Part shown: positions 35,401-46,662 of the stretch, one piece after another
Layout of the letters: each line of letters starts with the position of its first letter
How positions within the stretch are numbered: the first letter of the stretch is position 1
DNA from: Loxodes magnus
Lineage: Eukaryota; Ciliophora; Karyorelictea; Loxodida; Loxodidae
Assembly (NCBI GenBank): GCA_946699065.1
Contig: CAMPDV010000452.1
Coordinates: 1 to 64,000, forward strand
Length of the DNA: 64,000 bases
Direction: 5' to 3'
Position numbers and translations under genes: made by a program
The notes under the pieces: model-generated
The model's input: the letters and a program-made list of their open reading frames with translations, nothing else
The model's database searches: none
What the model was told of the DNA's origin: nothing

Positions 35401-35935
35401 ATGTCAGGATTCAAAAAGATTCTTCGCGGCTCCTAAAAATAGGAGTTAACGACATTCTAGAAAGGTTAGGACCAGGAAAAGAGTAATAAAAAAATCATCA
35501 ATCAAGATGAATCTTCCAGCTCTAAAAAAAGCCTAAAACAGGCTAAGAATATTATGCGCTCGGAAGTCTTTGAATCTCGCTACATAATAGTAAATAAGCT
35601 AAGATTAGCTGATTAAAGTGGTGCTAGATTTCCAGGAAGAGGTTAAAAAGTTGAAGAAAGACAATAAGAAGTTTATGGAAAAACTTCAACTTGCAGAGGA
35701 AATAGAATCGAGATTCATGACCTAAGAAAGAGACCTTAACGAATTTTGAAATATATCACAAGACTAGAGCAGTTAATCTCAAAACTAACAATAGAAGCAG
35801 AAAGAACTAATCAGCAAATTAGGAAATAGAAGAAAATCAATAAAAATTGCAGCATTAAATTGAATTGAAAGAATAAAGAAATGATCCAATGATAATTGAA
35901 GGCGACAATAACTCAAGATTTAAACCTAAACTTTA
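35401..35935 (+). CDS. Coiled-coil LINE ORF1-like protein, unit 2
   Basis: ATG 35401 opens M-S-G-F-K; then S-x-K-S-N-K-K-I-I-N-Q-D-E and a Ser run. In the +1 frame a long coiled coil follows: L-I-K-V-V-L-D-F-Q-E-E-V-K-K-L and M-E-K-L-Q-L-A-E-E-I-E-S, then Q-E-R-D-L-N-E-F-W-N (W is TGA) and K-E-L-I-S-K-L. Last comes M-I-I-E-G-D-N-N-S-R-F, after a further shift. The 17166 homologue lets the frames be matched. Compared with unit 3 it has lost three bases in two places within the first 15 codons, restoring frame but altering residues. Probably a dead copy. Confidence 0.5.
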
Positions 35936-36264
35936 ATTTTTATTATTTATAATTAATTAAAATTTTTGCAGCATTTTAATTAAACAGAAAAATTGTTGTA
36001 ATTGCAAAGCAATTTTTAATCTTGATATAATATGAAAATGATAACTAATTACTAATTTAATTAAAAAAATAATTTAACTATGAAAACATTAGCTTTCATT
36101 TTTAAAGCCTTAATTTTAATAATATTTTCAATTATAATTCTAATTTAAATTAAAATTTTTTGATATATAATTTAAAAACTAAGTTAAATATTAAAAATGG
36201 TTATTTTTTTTACTTATATTGATTAATATATATAATAATTAAAATTTATATGTGTTTACCATAT

Positions 36265-37365
36265 TTCATATAGATAATAAAAAATGTTTTACAACTTCCA
36301 TCTCAATAATCTTGATTTAATTTTCTTTAATCATTTTCTTCTGCACTTGCTCACTAGTCAAATTATTCCATTAACTCTTCCACTTGTTCGTTTTTTACTC
36401 TAAAATTTAAATTATTCTTTGAAGCAATTTTGAATAAAAGTATTTAATTCTGTAGTCAATTTGTTAAAGTTATCTTAGAGTATGGAAGTTAGGATTAATT
36501 TAATTTTTTTGCTAGTTATAAGTTTAAGCAAATCATAATTTTTCAAGTCTTTAAATTCTTCCATTAAATCTTGCAGAGCTTCACATTAAGAAATATGTTA
36601 ATAGGTTTCTTATTCTCCGCAAATGCAAATTTCAGAGTGTTTTATTTAATAGTACCTATATCTCAAATAATACTAAAAATTGTAACTAAAGGTCATTAAT
36701 TTGAAAATTGATACTATTTCTCTAATCATTGTCTTGTTTAATATTGTGTAAGTAAAAGTTGGAAATTTCTATTATTCAATGTTATTATCTTAATCTTTAA
36801 AATAAAGGTGTGAAGTAGGCATTGCACTCAACCTTCCTATTACATCTGAATAAAATGTTTATTCTATTTTATTTAAAACTTTATTTAAAATTATTTGCTA
36901 CTACTAGCATCTTAAAGTTCTATTTGAAAATGTTAATTCATCTATTTAGAATTCTTGAAATATTTAAGGTTACTAAAAAGAAATGCTAAATAAGAGCTGA
37001 GATCCGTTTAAGATTCATTGTAAAGTTTTATATAGAATTCGAAATAATACATTGCAATGTAATTTTAAAAGAATAACCAATTAAAGACAATAAAGTAAGA
37101 TTCATTAAAAGTAGATAAGACTTTGTAAAGCACATCTTGCTACTTATCTTTAGTCAGTGATTATATCATTTTATTTTTTATCTCTGAAGAATAGTTCAAG
37201 TAATTAATTCTGACCCATACCGCGTCTTCAGTAGTATAAATATTCTAAAAATCTATTATATATTAATTAACACTTTTTATTGTTATTAAATTTACAGTCC
37301 CTGTACTTTTTATATCTTATTAAGATTGCCTGTCTCCAATAATTAATTATTAAATACTATCTCAT
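36265..37365 (-). mobile_element. 5'-truncated LINE 3' end, unit 2
   Basis: Homologous to the 3' 1.3 kb of the minus-strand LINE at 7790-9100. It reads Y-G-S-E-L-I near 37215, and I-C-I-C-G-E...H-I-S-Q-C followed by Y-D-L-L-K-L-I-T near 36520-36640. The knuckle has the same C-X1-C-X7-H-X3-C spacing. Only the part after the RT is present; 5' truncation is typical of LINE insertion. Confidence 0.65.
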
Positions 37366-37389
37366 ATTTAGTGAGCTGCAGAGAGATAA

Positions 37390-39320
37390 AATTTATTGAG
37401 ATAAAATGTAGGAATTTAAATGCTTAATGATACCTTTAAAAATCATGATGGAAAAACTGAAGCTGATGCGTATTTAGTGCTAGCTTTTTAATTACCAGAA
37501 ACAGATGTAACATTACAAAAGGGAACTGTACCTGTTTGTATTTTAGAACTAATAATTGGGTCTGGATGAAGCGTGTAAATTAGTGAGGTGTTTTAGGATT
37601 ATTACCTTGCAGTATAATAAATAATGCATTTTAGAGAAAGAAACTCCCTGAGAACTAAAACTGATTAATATCATTTTTCGTACATATAGAGCCTGATGCA
37701 TAGAATAAGCTTTTAAGATTAGAGGGGAAATAAAAAATATATGCTTTGAAATGGTTTAGTCTTACCTAGTATGTATTCATTGTATTTTAATGGCTTTTTA
37801 TAGATTAGGAGAAGACATATATTTAACCTATATATGGCTAAGATAAGTACTGTATAAATAATTCTAAGAGAATAATCCGTGAAAGTTCCTAACTTGGTAA
37901 GCTTTTAGTAGAAATTGTAAGGAATATAGCTATTGGAAGAATTGATGATGAAGAGAAATAGCTCTCTTAAAGCAGCTTTAAAATATAGAGATTATATAAA
38001 TTTTCTTCATCCTAGTGACTATGACTTCATACTTTATAATATGAGATATTTTGAAATAGTAAAGCATTCTTAAATAACCGATTTATGATGTTTTTTCTAT
38101 GGTTTATATTTTATTCATCAATAAAATATAACAGTTGATGGATTATCTGACTAAATCCTTAGAATGATTTGGAAAGATTTGCTAGAAATATTCCAAGTCT
38201 TTAAATGAAAAGCATATTTGAAAGTGATTAACTGATTGAATATTTACACAAAAAAGTATGAAGTTCAGTGCAAAATACGACAATAAGTTGAAATTTTGAA
38301 TTAGATTGCTTCAGAACAGTATTTTAGAGACCATGAAGAATGTCTAGCTTATATGCTACTTAGAAGAATTAATTTTTAGTAAGGTAAAATTGTAAACATT
38401 TGAATGGAATTACTATTCTATGTTTAGCATCTGTCCAAGTGGGAAAAGCTCCTTAAGTGAAGCAGGAGTTGCCGAATTTATTCTAGAAGCTAGTAAGTTT
38501 AATAGATGTGCTGTTTGAACAGGAGAGTAGATACTTAAAGTAGTATAATAAAATGCTCCCACTAAAAAATAGACTAAAATACTTAAAATGTTCTTAGTAC
38601 TTAATAAACTGAATAAGAAAAAGTAAATAAAACTAAATAAATGTGAAATATTTATAAAATCTTAAGATTTCCCTTTTCAAATCAAATTTATACATCTTAA
38701 AATAGCAAATAATAAAAAACTAATATTTTCGGTATACCAAAAGATTGAACTGAAGAAAATGCTCGAGTTATATAAGAGAAAATTAGATGGTTATAAAGAA
38801 GAAAAACCTACGCCACCTTTAGGAGTCAAATTTATTTTATTTATAATTGCAAGAACAGTATTTTAAAATAGCGCAGTATATGAGGTTTTCAAGAAAAAAC
38901 TTCCAAGCTTAACAATTACGATATGAATTGGAGAAAAAGAAGAAAATCATGTAAAGAATAAGCAAGTCTTATAGCAATGTAATTAGGATAAACTATAAGA
39001 ACAAATCAGGATGCATAACAAAAATATGTAGAAGAAAGTGAAGAAAAGCAGGAAGAAATATAAGAGGAAACATAAGAGGAAATCGAGTATATTCCTTCAG
39101 AAAGAGCTATTCAAACAGTAGGTATCTTCAACAAGAAAAAGAAAGAATATAGCAACAAATAGAAAACGAGGCAGGATACCCTATATGTTTTTCATCATTC
39201 TCATAAATTTATGGGGCTGCTTTGCATGGTGATCCACATCATTTGAAATGCGAAATATATTTATAGAGTTTGAGTTTTTGTCCTCTATATAGATAGAAAC
39301 TTTAAAAACGCTTTTAATTA
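37390..39320 (+). CDS. Uncertain coding region, unit 2
   Basis: A frame from about 37418 (M-L-N-D-T-F-K-N-H-D-G-K) is protein-like for some 340 residues. Later stretches look best in other frames: G-E-K-S-S-L-S-E-A-G near 38450, P-P-L-G-V-K-F-I-L-F near 38815, Q-E-E-I-E-Y-I-P-S-E near 39080, and G-Y-P-I-C-F-S-S-F near 39180. Several frameshifts or small introns are needed. I recognise no domain. It lies between the truncated LINE and the third ORF1-like gene and may be part of a retroelement. The unit 3 copy adds further indels. Confidence 0.3.
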
Positions 39321-39414
39321 AACTACCTTTAAATATTTATATTCTAATAATATTGCAAGCTCTTATTGAAGCAATATTAAAAGCTAAAAATAATTAAAAT
39401 TATTTACTTTAACA

Positions 39415-39450
39415 TATTTAATTTAATAATTTAATTTAATAATTTAATAT
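39415..39450. repeat. AATTTAAT short tandem repeat
   Basis: Alternating TTTAATAATTTAAT units; same in unit 3 at 61605-61640. Confidence 0.6.
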
Positions 39451-39604
39451 TCAAAACTTAAAATAAAAAATGTTTAAGACTAAATTTTATTTAAAAGGTT
39501 AAATCTAATAATTAAATTATTTTAAATTATTAACTTCATAAAATTTTAAGTTTTTTCTAGCTTGGATAATTATAAATTACATCAATTTATATGTAATTAA
39601 AAAA

Positions 39605-40511
39605 ATGTCAAACATCCGATAGGGCTTCTTTGCCACCTCTTCAAAAGACAAAAAGGAAGAGAGGAAGCGAGATGTCATTCTTCTAACCTCACGTCTTTTC
39701 TTTAATTAGAACAACCTTTTATCAGCAAAAAAACTAATAACAGACCTAACAACTTCCAAAGTCGTAAACGACAGAAACAAACTTGGTAAACTCCAAAACG
39801 GAAGAGAGGCCTCGAAGGCAGTAGGAGATGATATTGCGTGACTAGGAACGATCCTTTGGCTTTAACTCTGAGCAATTTGATGTAGTGTAGTTTGCATTAA
39901 GAGTGGTGAACTTCAATGAAGAGGTTTAAAAGTTTAAATACTAGAACAAAAAACTAATTTTCAAGCCACAAAGAAAATTAAATGGACGGGGATCGTATAG
40001 ATGACTATGAACGCAAATGGATGCGTTCTTCAGCATCCAACACCATTAGGATAAAACACAACTTAGCTGAGGGATTAAGTAGTGAAATAAGAATAGGAAA
40101 TTTAACTCCTAAAAGAATCAAGAATAGAATAGCTAATACTGGATCGATCTCAATATTCGTCAAACCCTAAGCTTAATCTCAAATGAAAATATTTCGATTA
40201 AGACGAGATGATTTCGCTTCTAAAACCAATAAAAGCTATATCGGAACTGTAAGAAGTTTCAATAGAAACAAAGGAATTTCTGATAAGCAAAGCGAACAGA
40301 AGCAATTGGGCTGAACAAGATTTTTTGCACGAGAATGGAAGTACGAACAAGAGGAAGAAAATGGAGCTATAACCAAGTCCTAAGGGAATTATAACGTAAA
40401 ACCTATTAAAAAAACCCGCGGATGGGAACGTGTAATTTATCTGTTGCCCCAAGTATTTGAACGAACAGCGAAAAGCTTGAAGCGCTGTACTTTTGAGGGT
40501 AAAACTCCTTA
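39605..40511 (+). pseudogene. Third ORF1-like protein, unit 2 copy, frameshifted
   Basis: Begins at ATG 39605 (M-S-N-I-R-Q-G-F-F), recalling M-S-G-F-K-P-G-F-F at 57586. The region is clearly less AT-rich than its surroundings. The first ~70 residues read in one frame, then F-G-F-N-S-E-Q-F-D-V-V-Q-F-A in a second (39855-39900), then R-I-D-D-Y-E-R-K-W in a third. A 25-nt GT...AG stretch from about 39821 would join the first two and may be an intron. Relative to unit 3 one base is missing near 40135, which breaks the link to the acidic and helical C-terminal part (L-L-K-P-I-K-A-I-S-E-L). No known domain. Confidence 0.45.
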
Positions 40512-40519
40512 ATAATGGA

Positions 40520-43500
40520 GAAACAATTTTATATAATAATAATTACAAAACCTAATATTTGCTGTTTTATCTAAAACTTTATAGTATCAAATGATTTAAT
40601 TTTAAGTATGCGTTTTCTCCTCATTAATTCCAAAGATATTTGTTTTACTCCAAAAGTTAGAAGCTTTTATATAAAAAAGGATATCGATAATACAAATGAA
40701 AAATTAAAATAATACTATTAAATAAACTATGAATTTCATTTAAACTTAATCATTCGATTCTAGTTGAGAAAAAAGCTTGGCTGATACTGTGATAATTAAG
40801 ATTTTAGTCAAATTTTTCTTGATATAAAAAAATTTAAGTGAAAAAATGAGCAAAAAATAACTTTTTGAACTTTATTAAACATCAGAGTAATTTTTTAATA
40901 GAATATGACAATTTGAAATAAAATAATTTAAAAATATAGAAAAAATAGATTAATTTATTGTTGAAGAAATTTAATTTATTGGAAGATATTCGCTAGAATT
41001 AAATTAATTGGAGCTTAAATTTTAAGTAATATAATTACGATATTAATAAGTTATTATGACAAGAATTTAACAAATATAAGATAATATTTAATCAAAAAAA
41101 GAATATGATAAATATTATAAATGACACAATTTAATAATAAAGTTATAACGAAGAAAAATGTATTGAAACAAATAAAAACTAAATATAAAATTTCACTATT
41201 AAAAATATTTAGAATCTAATAATAAAAATAATAAGAAATGAAAATGCTATAAATATAGTGTGAAAGAATTATATAAATTAAACTATTTGATTTATAATTT
41301 TTATTAAAATAATAATATTTATATTTATATATAACTTAAAATTATTTAAAACTATGCTTAAAATGTTTAAAAATAAAGAAAATTATTTTTTAAGTTATTT
41401 AAATATATTAAATAAGTTTAATTATATTTTTTAAATAGGATACATAAATTTTATACTTTCTTTTATTTCTAATTATATCTTAAAATCATATTATAGTTTT
41501 ATTAAATTTTTAATAATTTTACAAATTAAATATTTTAAATTTGATATCTAAATTCTTTTTAATTTATAAAGATTTTGCTAAACTAAAGTTATATGAGAAA
41601 TTAATTAAAACTATTTTATAAATATAAAAATATATTATTTTAATATATAATAAGAAATTAAATATTTTTATAATAGATAAAAAGAATCCATTCATTATAT
41701 AAAATTATTTATTATATTCTTTATTACTTTATCATTTCTTTGCTTAAATTTACTATCTATAAAATACATCTTTTTATAATGTAAAGGCTTTAAAATGCTA
41801 TTCTCATTTATATTTTAATTTTTATATATATTTGAAAGTATGATAACCACTTGCTATAATATAATTAGAAAGAAATTCTCTTCGATAAAAGTATAAATAT
41901 TACTTATCAACTTGATAGAGAATTTATTACAAAATAGATTTTTATAATTAGTTTCGACAAAATTGTTTAAAAAATAAATGTTAATAGAAAGGGATATTTT
42001 AAACTAAAAATAAGAAGGGATATATACTCTATTGATATAATTTATTTTATAAATAAATAATTTTTCCTTATGTACCTATTTTAAGTAAAAAAATACCATT
42101 TTCCAGTCTGTTAAACCTAGAATTTGAAAACTTTTATTTTAATTATAATTAGTAGAATTGCATTAATTATTAAATACTAATTATTACTATTTATTTTTCT
42201 ATGAAATTTAATATATAAAAATAATAAATATAAGATACGTAAATAAATTATAAATAGTATTATAATAATATTATTTTCACTAATAATTAATAACTATAAA
42301 TTAGTAAGTTTTTATAAAATTTAATTACCAGAAATATTTAAAATATTTAAATAATATTAAATTTTAAATAAGCAAGAATAATATTCAAATTTATATAGTT
42401 TATATTTTATTAATACAAATTTATCAAAAACTTTAATTTAATTTTATTTATTGTTCTTAGACAATCTTTAACTCTCCTTTTAATAAAAAATGGTTCTAAT
42501 TTCATATTTTTTTATTTATAGGCATATTTGAATCAATAAAATTAAAAAATAAATATGTTTTTAATTCAAAATTATAATTTATTTTGCTACTTTACTTAAC
42601 ATTTAAAATTAGAATCTTAATATTGATATAAATTAAATTATTTTTAAAAACATTTAGTGGGATTTCATATTAAGTTTAGAAAATAAAAAATTAAATTATT
42701 TTTACTTATTTATTAAAAGTTTTCACTTAAGCAGAAGTAAATTTGAGATTAGTAAAATAATTAATACTTATACCATATATACATCCATTATCTATGAAAA
42801 ATAGTAAAAATAAACTATCTTTGAATAGGCTGATTATAAAAATCTGAGAGTTAGAGAATTTTTTAACATTTTTAACATTTTTAACTTTTTTAATTTTTTT
42901 ATATTTTTAAATTGAAATTGAAAATTTCTAAGAATAATTATTTTTATGTTGAATTTCTTTATTTAAAAAGTCAATCGATGCTAGATTTATAAAATTTGTA
43001 TTCTTTAATATTTATCTTTATCACAAATATTGTTAAATATAAAATTTAAAATTATAATTTTTTTTATTTTTTAAATTAATTAATTTAATTAATTTATACT
43101 TTATTTTTCTTTTAGTAATATTTTTAATAATTAACAAAATTGATAGTGTCAATTAAATAATTAGTAAATTTTATATTCTCTTTTTATAGAAAAATTTAAT
43201 TTCTTAAGTTTTCCTTATAATTTTTAATTTAACTTTTAAAAATATTTTACTACATTTCTAAGTTTAAATATAATTTACATAATTTATTATATGTTTATCT
43301 AAACAATAATAAAATATTTAAAATATTTAAAATATTTATTTATAATATCATTTAGAATTATAAATTTTCTTAATATTTTTAAATTATATTTAATTAATTT
43401 ATTTGCCTTTACTTTGGTTTTTTATAAAATATTAATAGATTATATATAAATTATTTTAAATTTTTATTAAACAAAAATAAAAATATTAATTTTCCTTATT

Positions 43501-44280
43501 TTAATTTAAAATATTATTCTTCATTAATAAGAAATGCAATCACAGTTTTATTAAATATTTTATCTAGAGGATAAGAAAATTTCTTATTAGTCTCTAATTA
43601 AACCTATCTTTAACTAGTTAAAGTATATAGAATATTTCCAAGTACAGTTAAAGTAAAAAGGAATTTTCTTTTAAGTTTTTATGAATTAATATTACTAAAG
43701 GAGTAAAGGAGACTATAATATATTAAGTACTTGATTGTAAGATAAATAGAGGATTTTAGATATATGAATAATTGACTCTATTGAATATTTAGGCTAGCTT
43801 TTCTTTATTTAATTATATAAAAAAATAATGTTTTCTCTTTACTATTTATATAAGTACATATAATTACCTAAATGTTTTATAGAACTAGTATCATTAATAC
43901 TTTAAATTTAATATATTCTTATATTCATAAACATTTTTAAACTTAGATAAATTAAGACTAAATATTTTACAGAATGTATCTTTTTATCAGTTTTTCAAAC
44001 AAAAGTTAATTACAGAAGATAGTTAATAAAAAGGAATATATAAATATAATTTAAATTTAGGAAAATTATAAATAATCTAAAAATCTAGCTCATTTTAATG
44101 CCTAAGTTTCAAATATTTCTATAACTATCTATATCATCTTTTTAGGTTTAAATCTTTTGTAATAAGATTAATAAATGATGATGTGCTATAAAGCAAAACA
44201 TGTAGAATTGTTTATTAGGAACAGAAAGATATAGAATAATAGTAGATTAATAAAATGTATTAAGGGTAAATAATAATCTG
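40520..44280. other. AT-rich stretch, end of unit 2
   Basis: No gene supported. The 40520-41810 part is nearly identical to 62710-64000. A short tandem TTTTTAACAT tract lies at 42855-42905. Confidence 0.45.
42855..42905. repeat. TTTTTAACAT tandem repeat
   Basis: Three to four ~10-bp units, decaying into T runs. Confidence 0.6.
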
Positions 44281-44286
44281 TTAGAT

Positions 44287-45575
44287 TAGTTTTAAATAAC
44301 TTATATTAGCTAATCTAATACTTATATTATCTAATACTACAAAGAAACATATTATGTTAAGTTTACTCTTTCTATTAATTCAGAAAATAATAATAGAAAA
44401 TAGTAAAAATATGCTTTCTTAAAAGCTTATAATTTTCTTAATAGCAAACAACATTTAAGAAAGAGAGTATTAATAGTGGTAACTATGTTTTTTGGATAAG
44501 TATAGAATAATAGAATAAAGTTTTTATCTTTAAATAAGCTAGAATAATTTAGGTATTATTAATTAGAAATGATAATTACTAAAATAACCTAAATAATTAA
44601 TATTAGTTTGCTATAAAAAGAGAAAGTTATCTAAATGTATTAATTATAACTAATCTAATATCTAAATTAAAGAGAAATTAATTAATAACTAATAAAGCTA
44701 AAAGGATAAAATTTTAAGTATTTAATAGACATAATTAAACATATTAAAGCTTATTTTAATAATAAAATTAAATATTACTATTTAATAATTGTAAGATAAA
44801 ATTAGTGATACACCATTTATAGCTAGTTTAAATATTTACTTTCTACTACTTATATTTATTACATTTATATATTTTGCTTAGAATCAACATTATAATAAAT
44901 TATATTAGTTTATTATTATAAGAGAGACTTTTATAAATAAAAAGTTTTAATTAAATAGTAGTAAGAAAGTGGACAATTAAAAGAGTTTATCTTATAAATA
45001 CTAAAAATGCTTTGTTTTAAATAATTTGATGTTTTTTAATATATATTTAAGCTAATTAATAAGAAACTTATTTTTTTCATTTTTTAATTAGTAAAAAGAT
45101 TAAATAAATTATTTTTTTGATTAAATGTAAGTGAAAAGCAATAATTAATAACAGTAGCTTTTAAAAGAATTGTAATATTTTATTTATCATTTAAATTAAT
45201 TTACAAAGAAATAAGGTTTTCTTATTAAAAGTCTTTGATTTAAAGCACAAATAAGTTGTAATTAATAAATGCATATTAAAGTTATTATAATAGGGATATA
45301 AATTCTTCATTATAAACTTTTGATATAATAAATTATCCTTTCATTTAAAAGTAAAAGAATATAAAATAATTAAAATCTTAAAAGTTTATACACTATTAGT
45401 TTAATATATTGTCTTGTTTTAAGACAAAAATAGAAAAATCAATGTTTAAGAAATGAGATATTTATAAGTATGCATAATAAATAATTTAATTGTTTAATTG
45501 TATTGAAATTAAGTAAGTAAAATTTATTGAGTTATTTTAATTAAATATTTATTGAAGTAATTTATAAAAATTAAA
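44287..45575. other. AT-rich leader upstream of WD40 gene, unit 3
   Basis: No gene seen; matches 22258-23554. Confidence 0.5.
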
Positions 45576-46662
45576 ATGGAGAAAAAAGAAACGGAGAAAA
45601 AAGAAAAGCAATTTGCTAAAATTATTTTTTTAAGAAAACTCTTAAGAGCGAGAAGCCACATCCTAGGGAAAATATCTCTACTTCATTTTAAGTATGAAAT
45701 TCTGCCTAATTTATGCTACTAAAAGTTAATAAATAGGATCAGTTATGACCAAAGTAAAGGTATTTCTTTAATATTTTTTAGACTAAGCCCTCACTGGTCA
45801 CTCTTCACCTATTTTATCGGTAGCCATATCAAATGATATGAATTGAATAGTATCAGGTTCAGGATATCCTGAGTATTCGATAAAGATCTGGAATTTCCAG
45901 ACAGGTGCTCTCATAAGAACTATAACGGGACATACTTCCTCAGTTAACTCGGTAGTAATCTCCTCAGACTCTAGCTATATCGTATCGGGATCTGCTGATA
46001 ACATGATCAAGATCTGAAATTCATAGACTGGTTCTCTCATAAGAACTTTAACGGGACATGCTTCCTTCGTTAGATCAGTAGTAATCTCCCCAGACTCTAG
46101 ATATATTATATCAGGATCTGATGAAACTACTATAAAGATCTGAAATTTCCTCAATGGTGATCTCCAAAGAACTTTGTCGGGACATACTTCATATGTTATA
46201 TCGGTAGTAATCTCCTATGACTCTAGATATATTATATCGGGATCTGCTGATAAAACTATAAAGATTTGGGATTTCTAGACTGGTCAGCTTGTGCGAACTC
46301 TTACTGGGCATTCAGGTTCTGTTTGTTCGGTGATAGTGTCTAAGGATAATAGGTATATAATATCGGGTTCTGTTAACAGGAATATTAAGATATGGGATTT
46401 CTCTTCTGGTTAGTATATTCGTACTCTTTATGGTCATACAAATGCAGTACGTTGTATTCAGTTAAGTGTTGATTCAAGTGTTATATTTTCTGGATCTTAC
46501 GATGAAACAATCAAGATATGGAACTTTGATAAGGGTGAGTGTATTTAGACTTTGTAAGGGCATACAGGATGAATATGGTCTATAGCATTGAGTGTTGATA
46601 ATAGATGGTTGGTATCGGGAGCGGATGACAGGACAATAAGAAAGTGGAGAGTTTCGAGTTGA
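45576..46662 (+). CDS. Seven-bladed WD40-repeat protein, unit 3 (intact)
   Basis: Exon 1 is 45576-45759 and exon 2 is 45782-46662: 355 codons including the TGA stop, so 354 residues. The leader is five residues longer than in unit 2 (K-E-T-E-K repeat after M-E-K). Seven blades follow. TGA falls on four W positions, including L-N-W, two K-I-W and H-T-G-W-I-W; seven TAA/TAG read as Q. Compared with unit 2 the framework (S-V-V-I-S, S-Y-I-V-S-G-S, K-I-W) is kept. The three or four residues after G-H and the residues after S-G-S change in nearly every blade (for example S-R-V-W against S-P-I-L in blade 1). Binding partner unknown. Confidence 0.85.
45760..45781 (+). other. 22-nt spliceosomal intron in WD40 gene, unit 3
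   Basis: Same sequence and phase as in unit 2: GTATTTC...TTTTTTAG. Confidence 0.75.

Larger units (their letters stand above)
22258..44286 (+). repeat. Unit 2 of ~22-kb tandem segmental repeat
   Basis: The sequence starting near 22258 recurs near 44285, so the unit is about 22.03 kb. Order inside: AT-rich leader, WD40 gene, spacer with a private ~370-bp insert (26245-26615), plus-strand LINE RT, AT-rich stretch, ORF1-type genes, truncated LINE, AT-rich stretch. From about 28110 it is nearly identical to unit 3. Confidence 0.85.

Noticed and set aside
40198..40452. Minus-strand open frame (also 62389-62643)
   Set aside because: Opposite the third ORF1-like protein, whose plus-strand frame shows a synonymous difference between copies.
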